The translations under genes were made by a program, and so were the position numbers. Shown one piece after another: positions 27,075 to 35,197 of a stretch of 64,000 nt of DNA. A model generated the notes under the pieces. That model saw only the letters and a program-made list of their open reading frames with translations, searched no databases and was not told the origin of the DNA. Each line of letters opens with the position of its first letter. The first letter of the stretch is position 1. Source of the DNA: Acidobacteriota bacterium (GTDB lineage: Bacteria > Acidobacteriota > Terriglobia > Terriglobales > Acidobacteriaceae); contig JAFDVP010000001.1 in NCBI GenBank assembly GCA_018268895.1, positions 1,488,001-1,552,000 of the forward strand, written 5' to 3'.

Positions 27075-27165
27075 GAATCGAGTGTAACGTCATGCGCAAA
27101 GAACGCCTCAGACTGCCAAAATTGTGCCTGAAGTCGATAGATACATCCGAAAGATACTTAAAACA

Positions 27166-27198
27166 ACAAGCCCCGGCACATTGTGCGCCGGGGCTTGT
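27166..27198 (-). terminator. Terminator after trxA
   Basis: A perfect 12-bp stem (ACAAGCCCCGGC with GCCGGGGCTTGT) and a 9-nt loop. On the minus strand it is followed by TGTTTTAAG, fitting rho-independent termination of trxA. Confidence 0.85.
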
Positions 27199-27215
27199 CG
27201 TTTATTCAGGCCGCT

Positions 27216-27548
27216 TTACGCGAGGACCTTGGTGACGGACTTGTCGATGGTGTCCTTGGGCACATAACCAACAATCTGCTCAGCGACCTTGCCGCCCTTG
27301 AAGAGCAACAGCGCTGGAATGCCACGGATACCGTAGCGCATTGGTGTTGCAGTGTTGGCGTCTACGTCCATCTTCATGACCTTAAGCTGGCCCTGATAGT
27401 GGCTGGCCACTTCGTCGACTACGGGAGCGAGCGCACGACACGGTCCGCACCAGGCTGCCCAGAAATCCACCAGAACGGGCTGCTCCGATTGAAGGACATC
27501 TTTCTCAAAATTCGCATCGTTGACTTCCGTGACAAACTGTCCTGCCAT
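27216..27548 (-). CDS. trxA: Thioredoxin
   Basis: A 110-residue thioredoxin with the active site FWAAWCGPCRALAP, the cis-Pro loop RGIPALLLFKGGK and the buried charged residues typical of cytosolic Trx1. The ATG at 27548 is preceded by an excellent GGGAGGAAG; the longer in-frame extension upstream is not used. It is the general disulfide reductant and could interact with the redox-linked proteins in this window (the RR-flavoprotein and the bacilliredoxin), but that is inference. It is flanked by its own terminator. Confidence 0.96.
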   Translation of the reverse strand: MAGQFVTEVNDANFEKDVLQSEQPVLVDFWAAWCGPCRALAPVVDEVASHYQGQLKVMKMDVDANTATPMRYGIRGIPALLLFKGGKVAEQIVGYVPKDTIDKSVTKVLA

Positions 27549-27877
27549 GTACTTCCTCCCTAGAGTGCTTTGCGATTGCCACCCAGCTTGCGCCAAGCAA
27601 TCTACACCATAATAGATGCGCCGTGCGCCTTCCGGTTTCATTTGTCGACAATGGGTGTTGAAAAAGAGACTACAACTAATAGTGGGCACTGGGCTTGGGA
27701 GGATTTCGGGCCCAAAGACCGCTTAAAGAGGAAACGCCCGGACCTCTTGTAAAAGAGGTCAACGGGCGGCGTAGCAGCCCTCCCCAGAACTGCCCACAGC
27801 GCAACAGTACGTAGTTTCTTCCCAAACGTAAAGTAATCTTAGGTAACCGGGGTAAAGATTACTCATTTTAGAGGGTG
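27549..27877. other. Intergenic region between thrB and trxA
   Basis: This stretch holds the thrCB terminator hairpin and, further left, the promoter region of trxA (a TATTAT hexamer lies about 60 bp upstream of the start on the minus strand, without a clear -35). No gene or riboswitch fold is evident. Confidence 0.5.
27735..27768 (-). terminator. Terminator after the thrCB genes
   Basis: The stem CGCCCG-GACCTCTT pairs with AAGAGGTC-(AA bulge)-CGGGCG around a 4-nt loop. On the minus strand it is followed by TTTCCTCTTT. It lies about 110 bp downstream of the thrB stop. Confidence 0.75.
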
Positions 27878-28798
27878 CTAACGAGCCTCCGCAGCCCCTG
27901 CGATCTTCGTTTGGATGATCTCGAGTGCGGGATCTCCAGCAGCCTCGCGGATACGGGACAACAGTCCCTCCCCCCCCTGCTTTTCAGTAATCAGAAGCAC
28001 GGATGGCCCTGCTCCACTTAGTGCAACCCCAAGTATTCCTTCATTTCCAGCCAACGGGAGTAGTCGCGGCAAGAGCGGACAGACCTCCATGCGATAGGGC
28101 TGATGGACGCGATCCTGCATCGCGGCTGACAGAAGGTCGCCCCGTTGCAGCGCAAACGCCGAGACCAGAAGTGCCGTCGCCTGAATGTTTGCAACTGTGT
28201 CTGCGCGAGAGTAGCGATCCGGCAGCAGGGCGCGGGCTTTGCTGGTCGAGAGGCTTGTCGAGGGCAGGGCAAGCAGAAGGTTCCAGTTTAGATTTTCTTT
28301 ATATGTTGCTGTTTTTACAATGTTTTCATATATGGACGATACGGTCATTCCGCCGAGGAAACAGGCGGCCACGTTGTCGGGGTGCCCTTCCCGCCTGCAA
28401 GCCTCTTCCAGAATCTGAGCGTCTGTCCATCCAAGATTGCCAAAGTGGTTCGCCAACATCACCCCAGCGACTAGAGCGGCGGCGCTCGATCCGCACCCCA
28501 TGCCGAGAGGAATCTCGTTATGAAGCCGCAGGTGCAGCCGTGGCGAGAGCTTCCCCGCATTCACGAGGACATCGACATATGTCGTCAGGATGAGGTTGTT
28601 CTCGACCGCCGAGCAGAGGTCGGCGTTTCGCCCCGTGGCTTCGATCGAGAACGCCCCGGTGCTCGCCACCTCGGCATCGATGGTGAGGTAGAGGGCCATG
28701 GCAAGGCCGAGGGAGTCGAACCCCGGCCCGAGGTTGGCGGAGGTGGCGGGAAGGCGCAGATGCAAGGGAGCGGCTGCCGCAGCAACATCGCCGCTCAT
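27878..28798 (-). CDS. thrB: Homoserine kinase
   Basis: A 306-residue GHMP-family kinase phosphorylating L-homoserine in threonine synthesis. It opens with LRLPATSANLGPGFDSLGLA, carries the ATP-binding motif PLGMGCGSSAAALVAG, and ends with LGVALSGAGPSVLLI, the three GHMP motifs in order. Its ATG overlaps the thrC stop by 4 bp (ATGA), so the two are translationally coupled. A hairpin terminator follows. Confidence 0.96.
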   Translation of the reverse strand: MSGDVAAAAAPLHLRLPATSANLGPGFDSLGLAMALYLTIDAEVASTGAFSIEATGRNADLCSAVENNLILTTYVDVLVNAGKLSPRLHLRLHNEIPLGMGCGSSAAALVAGVMLANHFGNLGWTDAQILEEACRREGHPDNVAACFLGGMTVSSIYENIVKTATYKENLNWNLLLALPSTSLSTSKARALLPDRYSRADTVANIQATALLVSAFALQRGDLLSAAMQDRVHQPYRMEVCPLLPRLLPLAGNEGILGVALSGAGPSVLLITEKQGGEGLLSRIREAAGDPALEIIQTKIAGAAEAR

Positions 28799-30189
28799 GC
28801 GTGGACCAGCTTCATCTGTCCTTCGAGGGCGCGGAAGACCGTGTCGGTGTCGGCCTCGAGGACGATGGGGGGCTTGCGCAGGGCTGCGTGCAAGGTCTCG
28901 TCAGAGGCCGGGATCTGCGCGTTCTCCTCGGCGGTGAAGAGTTCGCCGCGGTGGTAGTCGATGGTGTAGTTGGAGTCCTTGAGGGTGTGTCCGGTGAGGA
29001 TGAGGACGACGCGCTCTTCCCTGCCGATCTTGCCCTGGGCAACCAGCTTCTTGAGACCGGCGAAGGTGACGGCCGAGGCTGGCTCGCAGCCGATGCCCTC
29101 GGCCCCGATCTGGGCCTTGGCGAGGCCGATCTCCTGCTCGGAGACCTGCTCGCACCAGCCGCCAGTGGTGCGCAGGGCACGCAGCGCCTTGCGCCACGAG
29201 GCCGGATTGCCGATGCGGATGGCGGTGGCGCGGGTGTTCGCTTTGACGGGGATCAGCTCTTCGCCGCCGTTCTCCTGGAGGCTGCGGTAGAGGGGGTTGG
29301 CACCTTCGGCCTGGATGATGCTGATCTTCGGGACGCGCGAGATCATGCCGAGGTGGTGCATCTCGGCGAAGCCCTTGGCGAGGGCCGAGCCGTTGGCGAG
29401 ATTTCCGCCAGGAACGATGACGTGCTCGGGAACTTGCCACTCCATCTGCTCGACCATCTCGAAGGCGGGGGTCTTCTGCCCCTCGAGGCGATAGGGGTTG
29501 ACGGAATTGAGCAGCATGATGGGAAAGCGCGTGACCAGGTCGGTAAGAACATTGACGCAACCGTCGAAGTCGGTCTTGAGCTGGATGGTGAGCGCGCCGT
29601 AGTCCATGGACTGCGAGAGCTTGCCCCAGGCGATCTTGCCTTCGGGGATAAAGACGATGGAGCGCAGGCCGGCGCGGGCGGCATAGGCGGCCATGGCGGC
29701 TGAGGTATTGCCGGTGGAGGCGCAGGCTACCCACTCGAAGCCGCGTTCCTGGGCGACGGAGAGGGCGGCGGTCATTCCGGTGTCCTTGAAGGAGCCAGTG
29801 GGGTTCATGCCCTGGTGCTTGGCGAGGACCCAGTCCAGACCGACCGCTTTAGCTGCGCGGGGAAGATCGTAGAGGGGCGTGTTGCCCTCGCGCAGGGTAA
29901 CGACGTTGGCGTCGTCGACGATGGGAAGCAGGTCACGGAAGCGCCAGACGCCGGACTGGTCGACGTTGAGGGTCGACGAGCGGCGCTCCTGCCAGAGCCA
30001 GCGCAAGGCGCTGGGGTTGGGTAGCTTGCTCTCGGCGGGCAGCGGTTCCCCCCCGGCAAGCGCGGACCAGGGATAAATGACGTCGTACAGACCGTTGCAG
30101 GTGGGGCACCGGAATATGCTGTTGACAGCGTTCCCGGGGATCCTGGCGCCGCACTCTGTGCATCGGAGTTGATGTGTCGCAACATTCAT
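28795..30189 (-). CDS. thrC: Threonine synthase with N-terminal zinc ribbon
   Basis: A fold-type II PLP enzyme converting O-phosphohomoserine to threonine, about 464 residues from the ATG at 30189. The N-terminus is a zinc-ribbon-like element (Cys10, Cys13, Cys28, Cys31: CTEC...CPTC), as in several archaeal and bacterial class-two enzymes. The PLP Lys lies in NPTGSFKDTGM, followed by the phosphate-binding region ASTGNTSAAMAAYA and GGNLANGSALAKG. It is coupled to thrB by a 4-bp overlap. Its 5' end overlaps the start of the divergent modA frame, so each gene's promoter must lie within the other's coding region. Confidence 0.95.
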   Translation of the reverse strand: MNVATHQLRCTECGARIPGNAVNSIFRCPTCNGLYDVIYPWSALAGGEPLPAESKLPNPSALRWLWQERRSSTLNVDQSGVWRFRDLLPIVDDANVVTLREGNTPLYDLPRAAKAVGLDWVLAKHQGMNPTGSFKDTGMTAALSVAQERGFEWVACASTGNTSAAMAAYAARAGLRSIVFIPEGKIAWGKLSQSMDYGALTIQLKTDFDGCVNVLTDLVTRFPIMLLNSVNPYRLEGQKTPAFEMVEQMEWQVPEHVIVPGGNLANGSALAKGFAEMHHLGMISRVPKISIIQAEGANPLYRSLQENGGEELIPVKANTRATAIRIGNPASWRKALRALRTTGGWCEQVSEQEIGLAKAQIGAEGIGCEPASAVTFAGLKKLVAQGKIGREERVVLILTGHTLKDSNYTIDYHRGELFTAEENAQIPASDETLHAALRKPPIVLEADTDTVFRALEGQMKLVHA

Positions 30190-31004
30190 GGGTTTACCTA
30201 GGTTATCGCAAAGCAGCAGGCTGGCCAAAGGCCGGCCGCCGCTGTGCGTGGCTCGCGATGGCGGCCGGCGTGATTTCAGTAGCTATATCTGCGCGAGGCC
30301 AGCAGCCGAAGGAGCTTCGCGTGGCGGCGGCTTCTGACCTTCAGCCTGTGCTGCCGGTGCTCGTTGCGGAGTACGAGAAGACTGCCGGGGTCAAGGTGGC
30401 GGTGAGCTTTGGCTCGTCGGGCACGCTGACGGCGCAGATACTGAACGGCGCGCCGGTCGACCTGTTTCTTGGCGCGGACTTCGTCTTTCCGGAGAAGGTT
30501 GTGGCGGCGGGGCTGGCCGACAGCAGGGCCCCGATCCAGTACGCGCGGGGAACACTGGTGCTGTGGGCGCGCAAGGACTCGCCGTTGCAGCCGATCACAC
30601 TGGACAGCCTGGTGGACAAGCGGGTGACGTCGGTGGCGATTGCCAACAACCTGCACGCGCCGTACGGCCGGGCAGCGGTGATGGCGCTCCAGAGGATGAA
30701 GATGTACGACGCGGTGAAGCCGCATCTTGTGGTGGCGGAGAACATCGCGCAGGCGGCGCAGTTTGTGGAGTCGGGGAACGCGCAGGTTGGACTGATCTCA
30801 CTGACGGCGGCGAGCACGCAGCACTTCAAGGATGTTGGCACGTTCGTGCGCGTGCCGACGTCGCAGTATGCGCCGATCATTCAGTGCGCCGTGGTGATGG
30901 AGCGCTCGGAGAGAAAGGCCGCAGCGCATGCGTTTCTCGACTGGCTGCTGACGCCTGAGATTCAGGCCCGCCTGCCACAGATGGGGCTCGGCGCGGTGAA
31001 ATAG
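30174..31004 (+). CDS. modA: Molybdate ABC transporter substrate-binding protein
   Basis: A 276-residue periplasmic binding protein. The start of the mature domain (ELRVAAASDLQPVLPVLVAE) and the ligand loops SFGSSGTLTAQI, APVDLFLGADFVFPEK, ANNLHAPYGRAA and IAQAAQFVESGNAQVGLISL are characteristic of ModA. The signal sequence (GRRCAWLAMAAGVISVAISA) needs a start upstream of Met29. The only in-frame candidate is the GTG at 30174, which overlaps the first codons of divergent thrC. The ATG at 30258 would give a truncated signal without a charged n-region. modB and modC follow. Confidence 0.93.
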   Translation: MSQHSWVYLGYRKAAGWPKAGRRCAWLAMAAGVISVAISARGQQPKELRVAAASDLQPVLPVLVAEYEKTAGVKVAVSFGSSGTLTAQILNGAPVDLFLGADFVFPEKVVAAGLADSRAPIQYARGTLVLWARKDSPLQPITLDSLVDKRVTSVAIANNLHAPYGRAAVMALQRMKMYDAVKPHLVVAENIAQAAQFVESGNAQVGLISLTAASTQHFKDVGTFVRVPTSQYAPIIQCAVVMERSERKAAAHAFLDWLLTPEIQARLPQMGLGAVK

Positions 31005-31032
31005 CTCCGCCTCTGTGTAGACTGGCCCATGT

Positions 31033-31719
31033 ATGGACACTGAGGCGCTTTGGCTGACACTGAGGCTGGCGGCGAGCACGACGGCGATTCTGCTGGTCGT
31101 CGCGCTGCCGCTGGCGTGGTGGATCGCCTCAGGGCACGGCGCGGGCCGCGCGATCGTGCAGGCTGTCGTCGCGCTGCCGCTGGTGCTTCCGCCTACCGTG
31201 CTTGGGTACTACCTGCTGGTGGCAATGGGGCCGCTGACCGCACCGGGACGTGTGTTGATGCGGCTCTTCGGACATCCGCTGGCGTTCAGCTTTTCCGGGC
31301 TGCTTGTCGGATCGGTGCTGTACAGCATTCCATTTGCCGTGCAGCCGCTGGTGGCTGGGTTCAGGGCCGTGGACCGGGGGTACGTGGAGGCCGCTGCCGG
31401 GCTGGGAGCTTCGCCGTGGGCGATCTTCTTCTCCGTGGTGCTGCCGCTCTCGCGCGCTTCGCTGATGACGAGCGCGGTGCTCGCATTTACGCATACGGTG
31501 GGCGAGTTCGGCGTCGTGCTGATGATCGGCGGAAATATTCCGGGGGCAACGCGCACGCTCTCGATCGCGCTGTACGACCAGGTGCAGGAGTTCAACTATG
31601 CGGCGGCAAACCGCACGGCGCTGGTGCTGCTTGCGTTCTCTCTGGCAGCGCTGCTGCTGATTTATCTTGCTCCTGCATTGCGCAGGGCAGATGGAAGGCA
31701 GGCCGACGTTGTCCGATAG
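31033..31719 (+). CDS. modB: Molybdate ABC transporter permease
   Basis: A 228-residue permease with five TM segments. Typical ModB strings are LPLVLPPTVLGYYLLV, YSIPFAVQPLVAGF, the EAA loop (YVEAAAGLGASPWAIFFSVV) and HTVGEFGVVLMIGGNIPG. It lies 28 bp after modA, and its end overlaps the modC start by 29 bp. Confidence 0.95.
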   Translation: MDTEALWLTLRLAASTTAILLVVALPLAWWIASGHGAGRAIVQAVVALPLVLPPTVLGYYLLVAMGPLTAPGRVLMRLFGHPLAFSFSGLLVGSVLYSIPFAVQPLVAGFRAVDRGYVEAAAGLGASPWAIFFSVVLPLSRASLMTSAVLAFTHTVGEFGVVLMIGGNIPGATRTLSIALYDQVQEFNYAAANRTALVLLAFSLAALLLIYLAPALRRADGRQADVVR

Positions 31720-32434
31720 CCTGCTGACTGTAACGTTCCGGCATCGGGTCGGCGCGGTGGCACTCGATGTGAACTTTCGTCTGACACGGCCGTGGACGGT
31801 GCTGTTCGGGCCCTCGGGCAGCGGAAAGACCACCGTGCTGCGCGCGATCGCGGGATTTGTGCGGCCCGATGCTGGACGAATCGAAACGCCTCGCGGCGTC
31901 TTCTTCGATTCTCTCGAGAACATCTTCCTTCCAACGCATAAGCGGCCGGTTCGAAGCGCAGGCCAGGTTGCGAAGCTCTTTCCTCATAAGAGCGTAGCGA
32001 AAAATATCGGCTTTGGGATTCGCGAGAAGCCTGAGGAAGTGCGCCAGATCGTCAGCGAGTTGATGACTGCATTTCGTCTTGACGCTCTGGGGGAAAGAAT
32101 GCCGCAGGACTTGAGCGGAGGCGAAAGGCAGAGAGTCACGGTGGCACAGGCGCTGGCCTCGGCGGTCAGCTTCCATGACGCGCCGCTACTTCTGCTCGAT
32201 GAGCCACTCGCCGGCCTGGATATTGCAACACGCGACGAGGTGATGGCCCGATTGCGAGAGTGGACGACGAAGTACCAGGTCCCCGTGCTCTCGGTGACGC
32301 ACGACCTGGGAGAGGCCTTTCAACTCGACGCGGAGGTAATCAAGATCGCGAATGGCGCGGTCGTTGAGCAGGGCCATGTCGGTGAGGTTCTTACCGCGGA
32401 GAGGCAGCAACTGCTGAAGCAGCTTCACCCCTGA
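31691..32434 (+). CDS. modC: Molybdate ABC transporter ATP-binding protein, no TOBE domain
   Basis: A 247-residue ABC ATPase with Walker A GPSGSGKTT, the region LFPHKSVAKNIGFG typical of ModC, signature LSGGERQR, Walker B LLLLDEPLAGLD and the H-loop SVTHD. Full-length ModC proteins carry a C-terminal TOBE molybdate-binding domain. This one stops after the nucleotide-binding domain, so molybdate feedback on transport through that domain is absent. I chose the ATG at 31691, inside the end of modB. Its 3' end overlaps the convergent murB by 10 bp. Confidence 0.94.
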   Translation: MEGRPTLSDSLLTVTFRHRVGAVALDVNFRLTRPWTVLFGPSGSGKTTVLRAIAGFVRPDAGRIETPRGVFFDSLENIFLPTHKRPVRSAGQVAKLFPHKSVAKNIGFGIREKPEEVRQIVSELMTAFRLDALGERMPQDLSGGERQRVTVAQALASAVSFHDAPLLLLDEPLAGLDIATRDEVMARLREWTTKYQVPVLSVTHDLGEAFQLDAEVIKIANGAVVEQGHVGEVLTAERQQLLKQLHP

Positions 32435-33486
32435 CCAGGCTCGACCGGCTCCTGTTCGAGTGCGATGTCGAAGATCGTCTTCACCTTTAACTGGATGGCG
32501 TCGCGCAGGGCGAAGACGTCCGCAGCTTTGGCTTTGCCTTTGTTGATGAGGGCGAGGGTGTGACGCGAGGAGATTCCAGCTTCGCCCATGGTGTAGCCCT
32601 TGACGAAGCCTGCGCGCTCCAGCAGCCAGGCAGCGGGCAGCTTGACCGTGTTCGCGTCGGCGGGCCAGTGGGGGACCTTGTCGGCGGACAGGTGAAGTGC
32701 GGTGGCGATGCGGTCGATCGTCTCGCGTGGGACGATGGGGTTCTTGAAGAAGGACCCGGCACTGCGCGAGTCGGGCTCTCCCGACACGAGGAGCATTCCC
32801 TTGCCGTAGCGGATTTCGCGGACGGCGTGGTAGACCTCGATGGGTGTCGGTTGCTGATCGCCGAAGTGGCGGGTGAGGTCGGCGTAGGTGAGGCGCGGCC
32901 TCCGGGAGAGGTCGAAGCGGAAGGTGACGGCGGTGACGATGTAGCGGCCGCGTGCGGTCGAGTTGAAGATGCTGCGACGGTAGGAGAAGCCGCACTGGTC
33001 GCGGGGAAGGTCGACGAAGGTCATGGAGTGGAGGTCGAGCGCGCGAACGAAATCGATGGTCTCGGCGACCTCCTGCCCATAGGCTCCGACATTCTGGACG
33101 GGCGTGCCTCCGACGGAGCCGGGGATGCCGGCGAGACATTCGACGCCACTGATCTCCTCGTTGCAGACGGAGAGAACGAAGGCGTTCCACTCGACCCCGG
33201 CGGCGACGGTGTGCAGGGCCGTGTCGCCGTCGATGGTGATGCCGGTGGGGCCGTCGATGGCAATGTGGAGCACGAAGCCGTCGAAGCCGCTGTCGGCGAC
33301 GAGCAGGTTGCTGCCGCCGCCAACCGTGAAGAGGGCGAGGTTGCGCTCGCGGGCGAAGCCGACCGCCTCGACCAGCGCGGCCTCGCTCGTGATTTCAGCA
33401 AAGTAGCTGGCTGGTCCGCCGATTCCGAGGGTCGTGTAAGGAGCCAGGGGCACGTTTTGCCTGATGTTGACGGAGGAGAGAGGCAC
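32425..33486 (-). CDS. murB: UDP-N-acetylenolpyruvoylglucosamine reductase
   Basis: A 353-residue FAD enzyme of peptidoglycan precursor synthesis. It shows the N-terminal APYTTLGIGGPASYFAE, the FAD-binding VGGGSNLLVADSGFDGFV, GIPGSVGGTPVQNVGAYGQE, the catalytic region FSYRRSIFN, the Ser acid in SAGSFFKNP and the C-terminal GISSRHTLALINKGKA. Both YRRSIF and the length point to a type I enzyme. It is convergent with modC and divergent from the bacilliredoxin gene. Confidence 0.96.
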   Translation of the reverse strand: MPLSSVNIRQNVPLAPYTTLGIGGPASYFAEITSEAALVEAVGFARERNLALFTVGGGSNLLVADSGFDGFVLHIAIDGPTGITIDGDTALHTVAAGVEWNAFVLSVCNEEISGVECLAGIPGSVGGTPVQNVGAYGQEVAETIDFVRALDLHSMTFVDLPRDQCGFSYRRSIFNSTARGRYIVTAVTFRFDLSRRPRLTYADLTRHFGDQQPTPIEVYHAVREIRYGKGMLLVSGEPDSRSAGSFFKNPIVPRETIDRIATALHLSADKVPHWPADANTVKLPAAWLLERAGFVKGYTMGEAGISSRHTLALINKGKAKAADVFALRDAIQLKVKTIFDIALEQEPVEPGQG

Positions 33487-33645
33487 GGGTCTGAGGTTAT
33501 CATCGACGGCGTCAATGGCTGGACGGGATAGGCGCGCGACTGGCGTGGGCAGGAGCAGGCCGGTACAATCTTAGTAGCCGTCCGCAGAGCGTAGATCGAA
33601 GGACCCGATACAGTGCTGGCGGCCGTCTTCAAAAGGGAGAAAAGT

Positions 33646-34071
33646 ATGTATCCAGAGATTATGGTGATTCCGATGCGCGAGGAGCTGACACGCTCCGGAT
33701 TGGGTGAGGTGCGCAGCGCCGCCGAGGTGGATGCGGCCCTGGCGAAGCCCGGGACCACGATGGTAGTCGTGAACTCGATCTGCGGATGCGCGGCCGGCAA
33801 GATGCGCCCCGGGGTCCGCATGGCGATGCAGCACGCGACCAAGCCCGACCAGTCGGTCACCGTGTTTGCGGGTCAGGACCGCGAGGCGACGGAGCGCGCG
33901 CGCAGCTACTTCGGCGGTCATCCTCCCACGTCGCCGGCGATTGCGATCCTTCGCGACGGCCAGCTTGTGTACCTGATGCAGCGTTCGGCGATCGAGACCT
34001 CGACGGCACCGGCCATTGCGCAGGAGCTGACGCGAGCCTTCGACACCTACTGCGCTCCAACGACCGCTTAG
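33646..34071 (+). CDS. BrxA/BrxB-family bacilliredoxin
   Basis: A 141-residue thioredoxin-fold protein with the family's CGC active site (VVNSICGCAAGKMRPGV), the conserved HATKPDQSVTVFAGQD and the cis-Pro region HPPTSPAIAILRDG. In Bacillus, such proteins remove bacillithiol from oxidised proteins. Acidobacteria commonly carry this family, although the thiol cofactor here is not shown. A GGGAG sits before the ATG at 33646, and a strong terminator follows. Confidence 0.94.
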   Translation: MYPEIMVIPMREELTRSGLGEVRSAAEVDAALAKPGTTMVVVNSICGCAAGKMRPGVRMAMQHATKPDQSVTVFAGQDREATERARSYFGGHPPTSPAIAILRDGQLVYLMQRSAIETSTAPAIAQELTRAFDTYCAPTTA

Positions 34072-34091
34072 TTCCAGACATTGATCTCAAG

Positions 34092-34122
34092 AAGCCGGAC
34101 GCCGCATGATCGCGTCCGGCTT
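34092..34122 (+). terminator. Terminator after the bacilliredoxin gene
   Basis: A perfect 11-bp stem (AAGCCGGACGC with GCGTCCGGCTT) followed by a run of Ts on the plus strand: a textbook rho-independent terminator. Confidence 0.92.
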
Positions 34123-34177
34123 TTTTTGTTAAGCGAGTCTCATACAGCGGCCAACTCTGCCGATACAGGCAATAACC

Positions 34178-35149
34178 ATGCCGATCTCAGGACAAGCCCT
34201 CGAAGACTTTTCCGCCATTCGGTATGGCCACCCCGGACCGCAGATCGAAGAGGGGCCGTGCCACGATCTGATTGGCGGCAGCGCGGCAACGCGACGGCTG
34301 CAGCAGAAGATCGACCGTATCGGGCCGCACTTCAGAACACTCGTGCTGCGGGGAGAGATCGGTACCGGCAAGGAGATGGTTGCGCGCGCGCTGCACGCCC
34401 GGGGAGGCGGAACCTGGGCGTCGTTCGTTCATTGCCATGGGGCCGCGATCGACACGGGTGAAGACATGACATCACACTCGCCGTGGTGTTTCATTGAGAC
34501 GCATTGCAGCGGCACACTCTTTCTGGACGGCGTCGACGAGATACCGCTGCAGGCGCAGTCGCGTCTCTTCGCGGGGCTCCACACACTGCCACACGGTCGC
34601 AACGGCCTGAAGGTCATCGCCGCAACCCGCCAGGACCTCGAACGCATGGTTTCCACCAGGCGGTTCCGATCCGATCTCTATCACCATCTCGCCACGATCG
34701 AGATCGAGATTGCGCCGCTGCGAAAGAGGTGCGAGGACATTGCGCCGCTGGCGCAGGAGATCGTCCGGCGGTTCAGTGTGCTCTACGGCAAGGACGATCT
34801 CGCACTGGCGGACGAGACGCTCGAGATGCTCGAAGAGCATAACTGGCCAGGCAATGTGCGCGAGCTGGAGAACGCGCTGCGCAACGGCGTGTTGTCGTGC
34901 GACGAAGATGTTCTAGAGCCTCGACACATCAACATCGTTGCGCTGACGGCACCGACCGGAGATACGGGGCCAGACAGCGAGCGCGCTCACGTAACGCGTT
35001 TGCAGGATGTTGTGGACCGGCATGTTCTGAACGTGCTCGGGATGTGCTCGGGGAACAAGGTCCGTGCCGCCGAGTTGCTGGGCATCAGTCGCTCGACGCT
35101 GTACCGGATGCTGGAGAGTCCGGCGATGCGAGGCGCCTCATCGGCCTGA
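34178..35149 (+). CDS. Sigma-54-activator-like AAA+ regulator lacking the GAFTGA loop
   Basis: A 323-residue protein. The AAA+ domain has a Walker A (GEIGTGKE, 59-66), an altered Walker B (TLFLDGVDEIP, about 113-123), sensor and Arg-finger strings (FRSDLYHHLATIEI, PLRKRCEDI) and NWPGNVRELENALR. The C-terminal Fis-type HTH is intact (NKVRAAELLGISRSTLYRML). Between strand 2 and Walker B, where true activators have the ESELFGHEKGAFTGA stretch, the sequence reads only DTGEDMTSHSPWCFIE. The loop that contacts sigma-54 is therefore missing. No receiver, GAF or PAS domain precedes the AAA+ core. It may regulate a sigma-70 promoter, act as a repressor or be a decaying activator. Confidence 0.9.
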   Translation: MPISGQALEDFSAIRYGHPGPQIEEGPCHDLIGGSAATRRLQQKIDRIGPHFRTLVLRGEIGTGKEMVARALHARGGGTWASFVHCHGAAIDTGEDMTSHSPWCFIETHCSGTLFLDGVDEIPLQAQSRLFAGLHTLPHGRNGLKVIAATRQDLERMVSTRRFRSDLYHHLATIEIEIAPLRKRCEDIAPLAQEIVRRFSVLYGKDDLALADETLEMLEEHNWPGNVRELENALRNGVLSCDEDVLEPRHINIVALTAPTGDTGPDSERAHVTRLQDVVDRHVLNVLGMCSGNKVRAAELLGISRSTLYRMLESPAMRGASSA

Positions 35150-35197
35150 GCGCCGTCGCTGCGCGATACACTGGCACCAGTGGTCTTTGAGGTGCCT

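Noticed and set aside
26085..27131. 348-codon plus-strand open frame opposite the CorC/HlyC gene
   Set aside because: The minus-strand gene has complete DUF21, CBS and CorC domains. This frame has no features beyond charged low-complexity sequence.
27549..27877. Structured leader or riboswitch upstream of trxA or downstream of thrB
   Set aside because: The only stable fold is a single hairpin with a T-rich exit, explained as the thrCB terminator; no riboswitch core motif is recognisable.
28801..29703. Long plus-strand open frame of 300 codons opposite thrC
   Set aside because: It lies wholly inside the clearly recognised thrC gene. Its composition (Gly/Ala/Asp/Leu-rich, no motifs) is that of a GC-rich antisense shadow.
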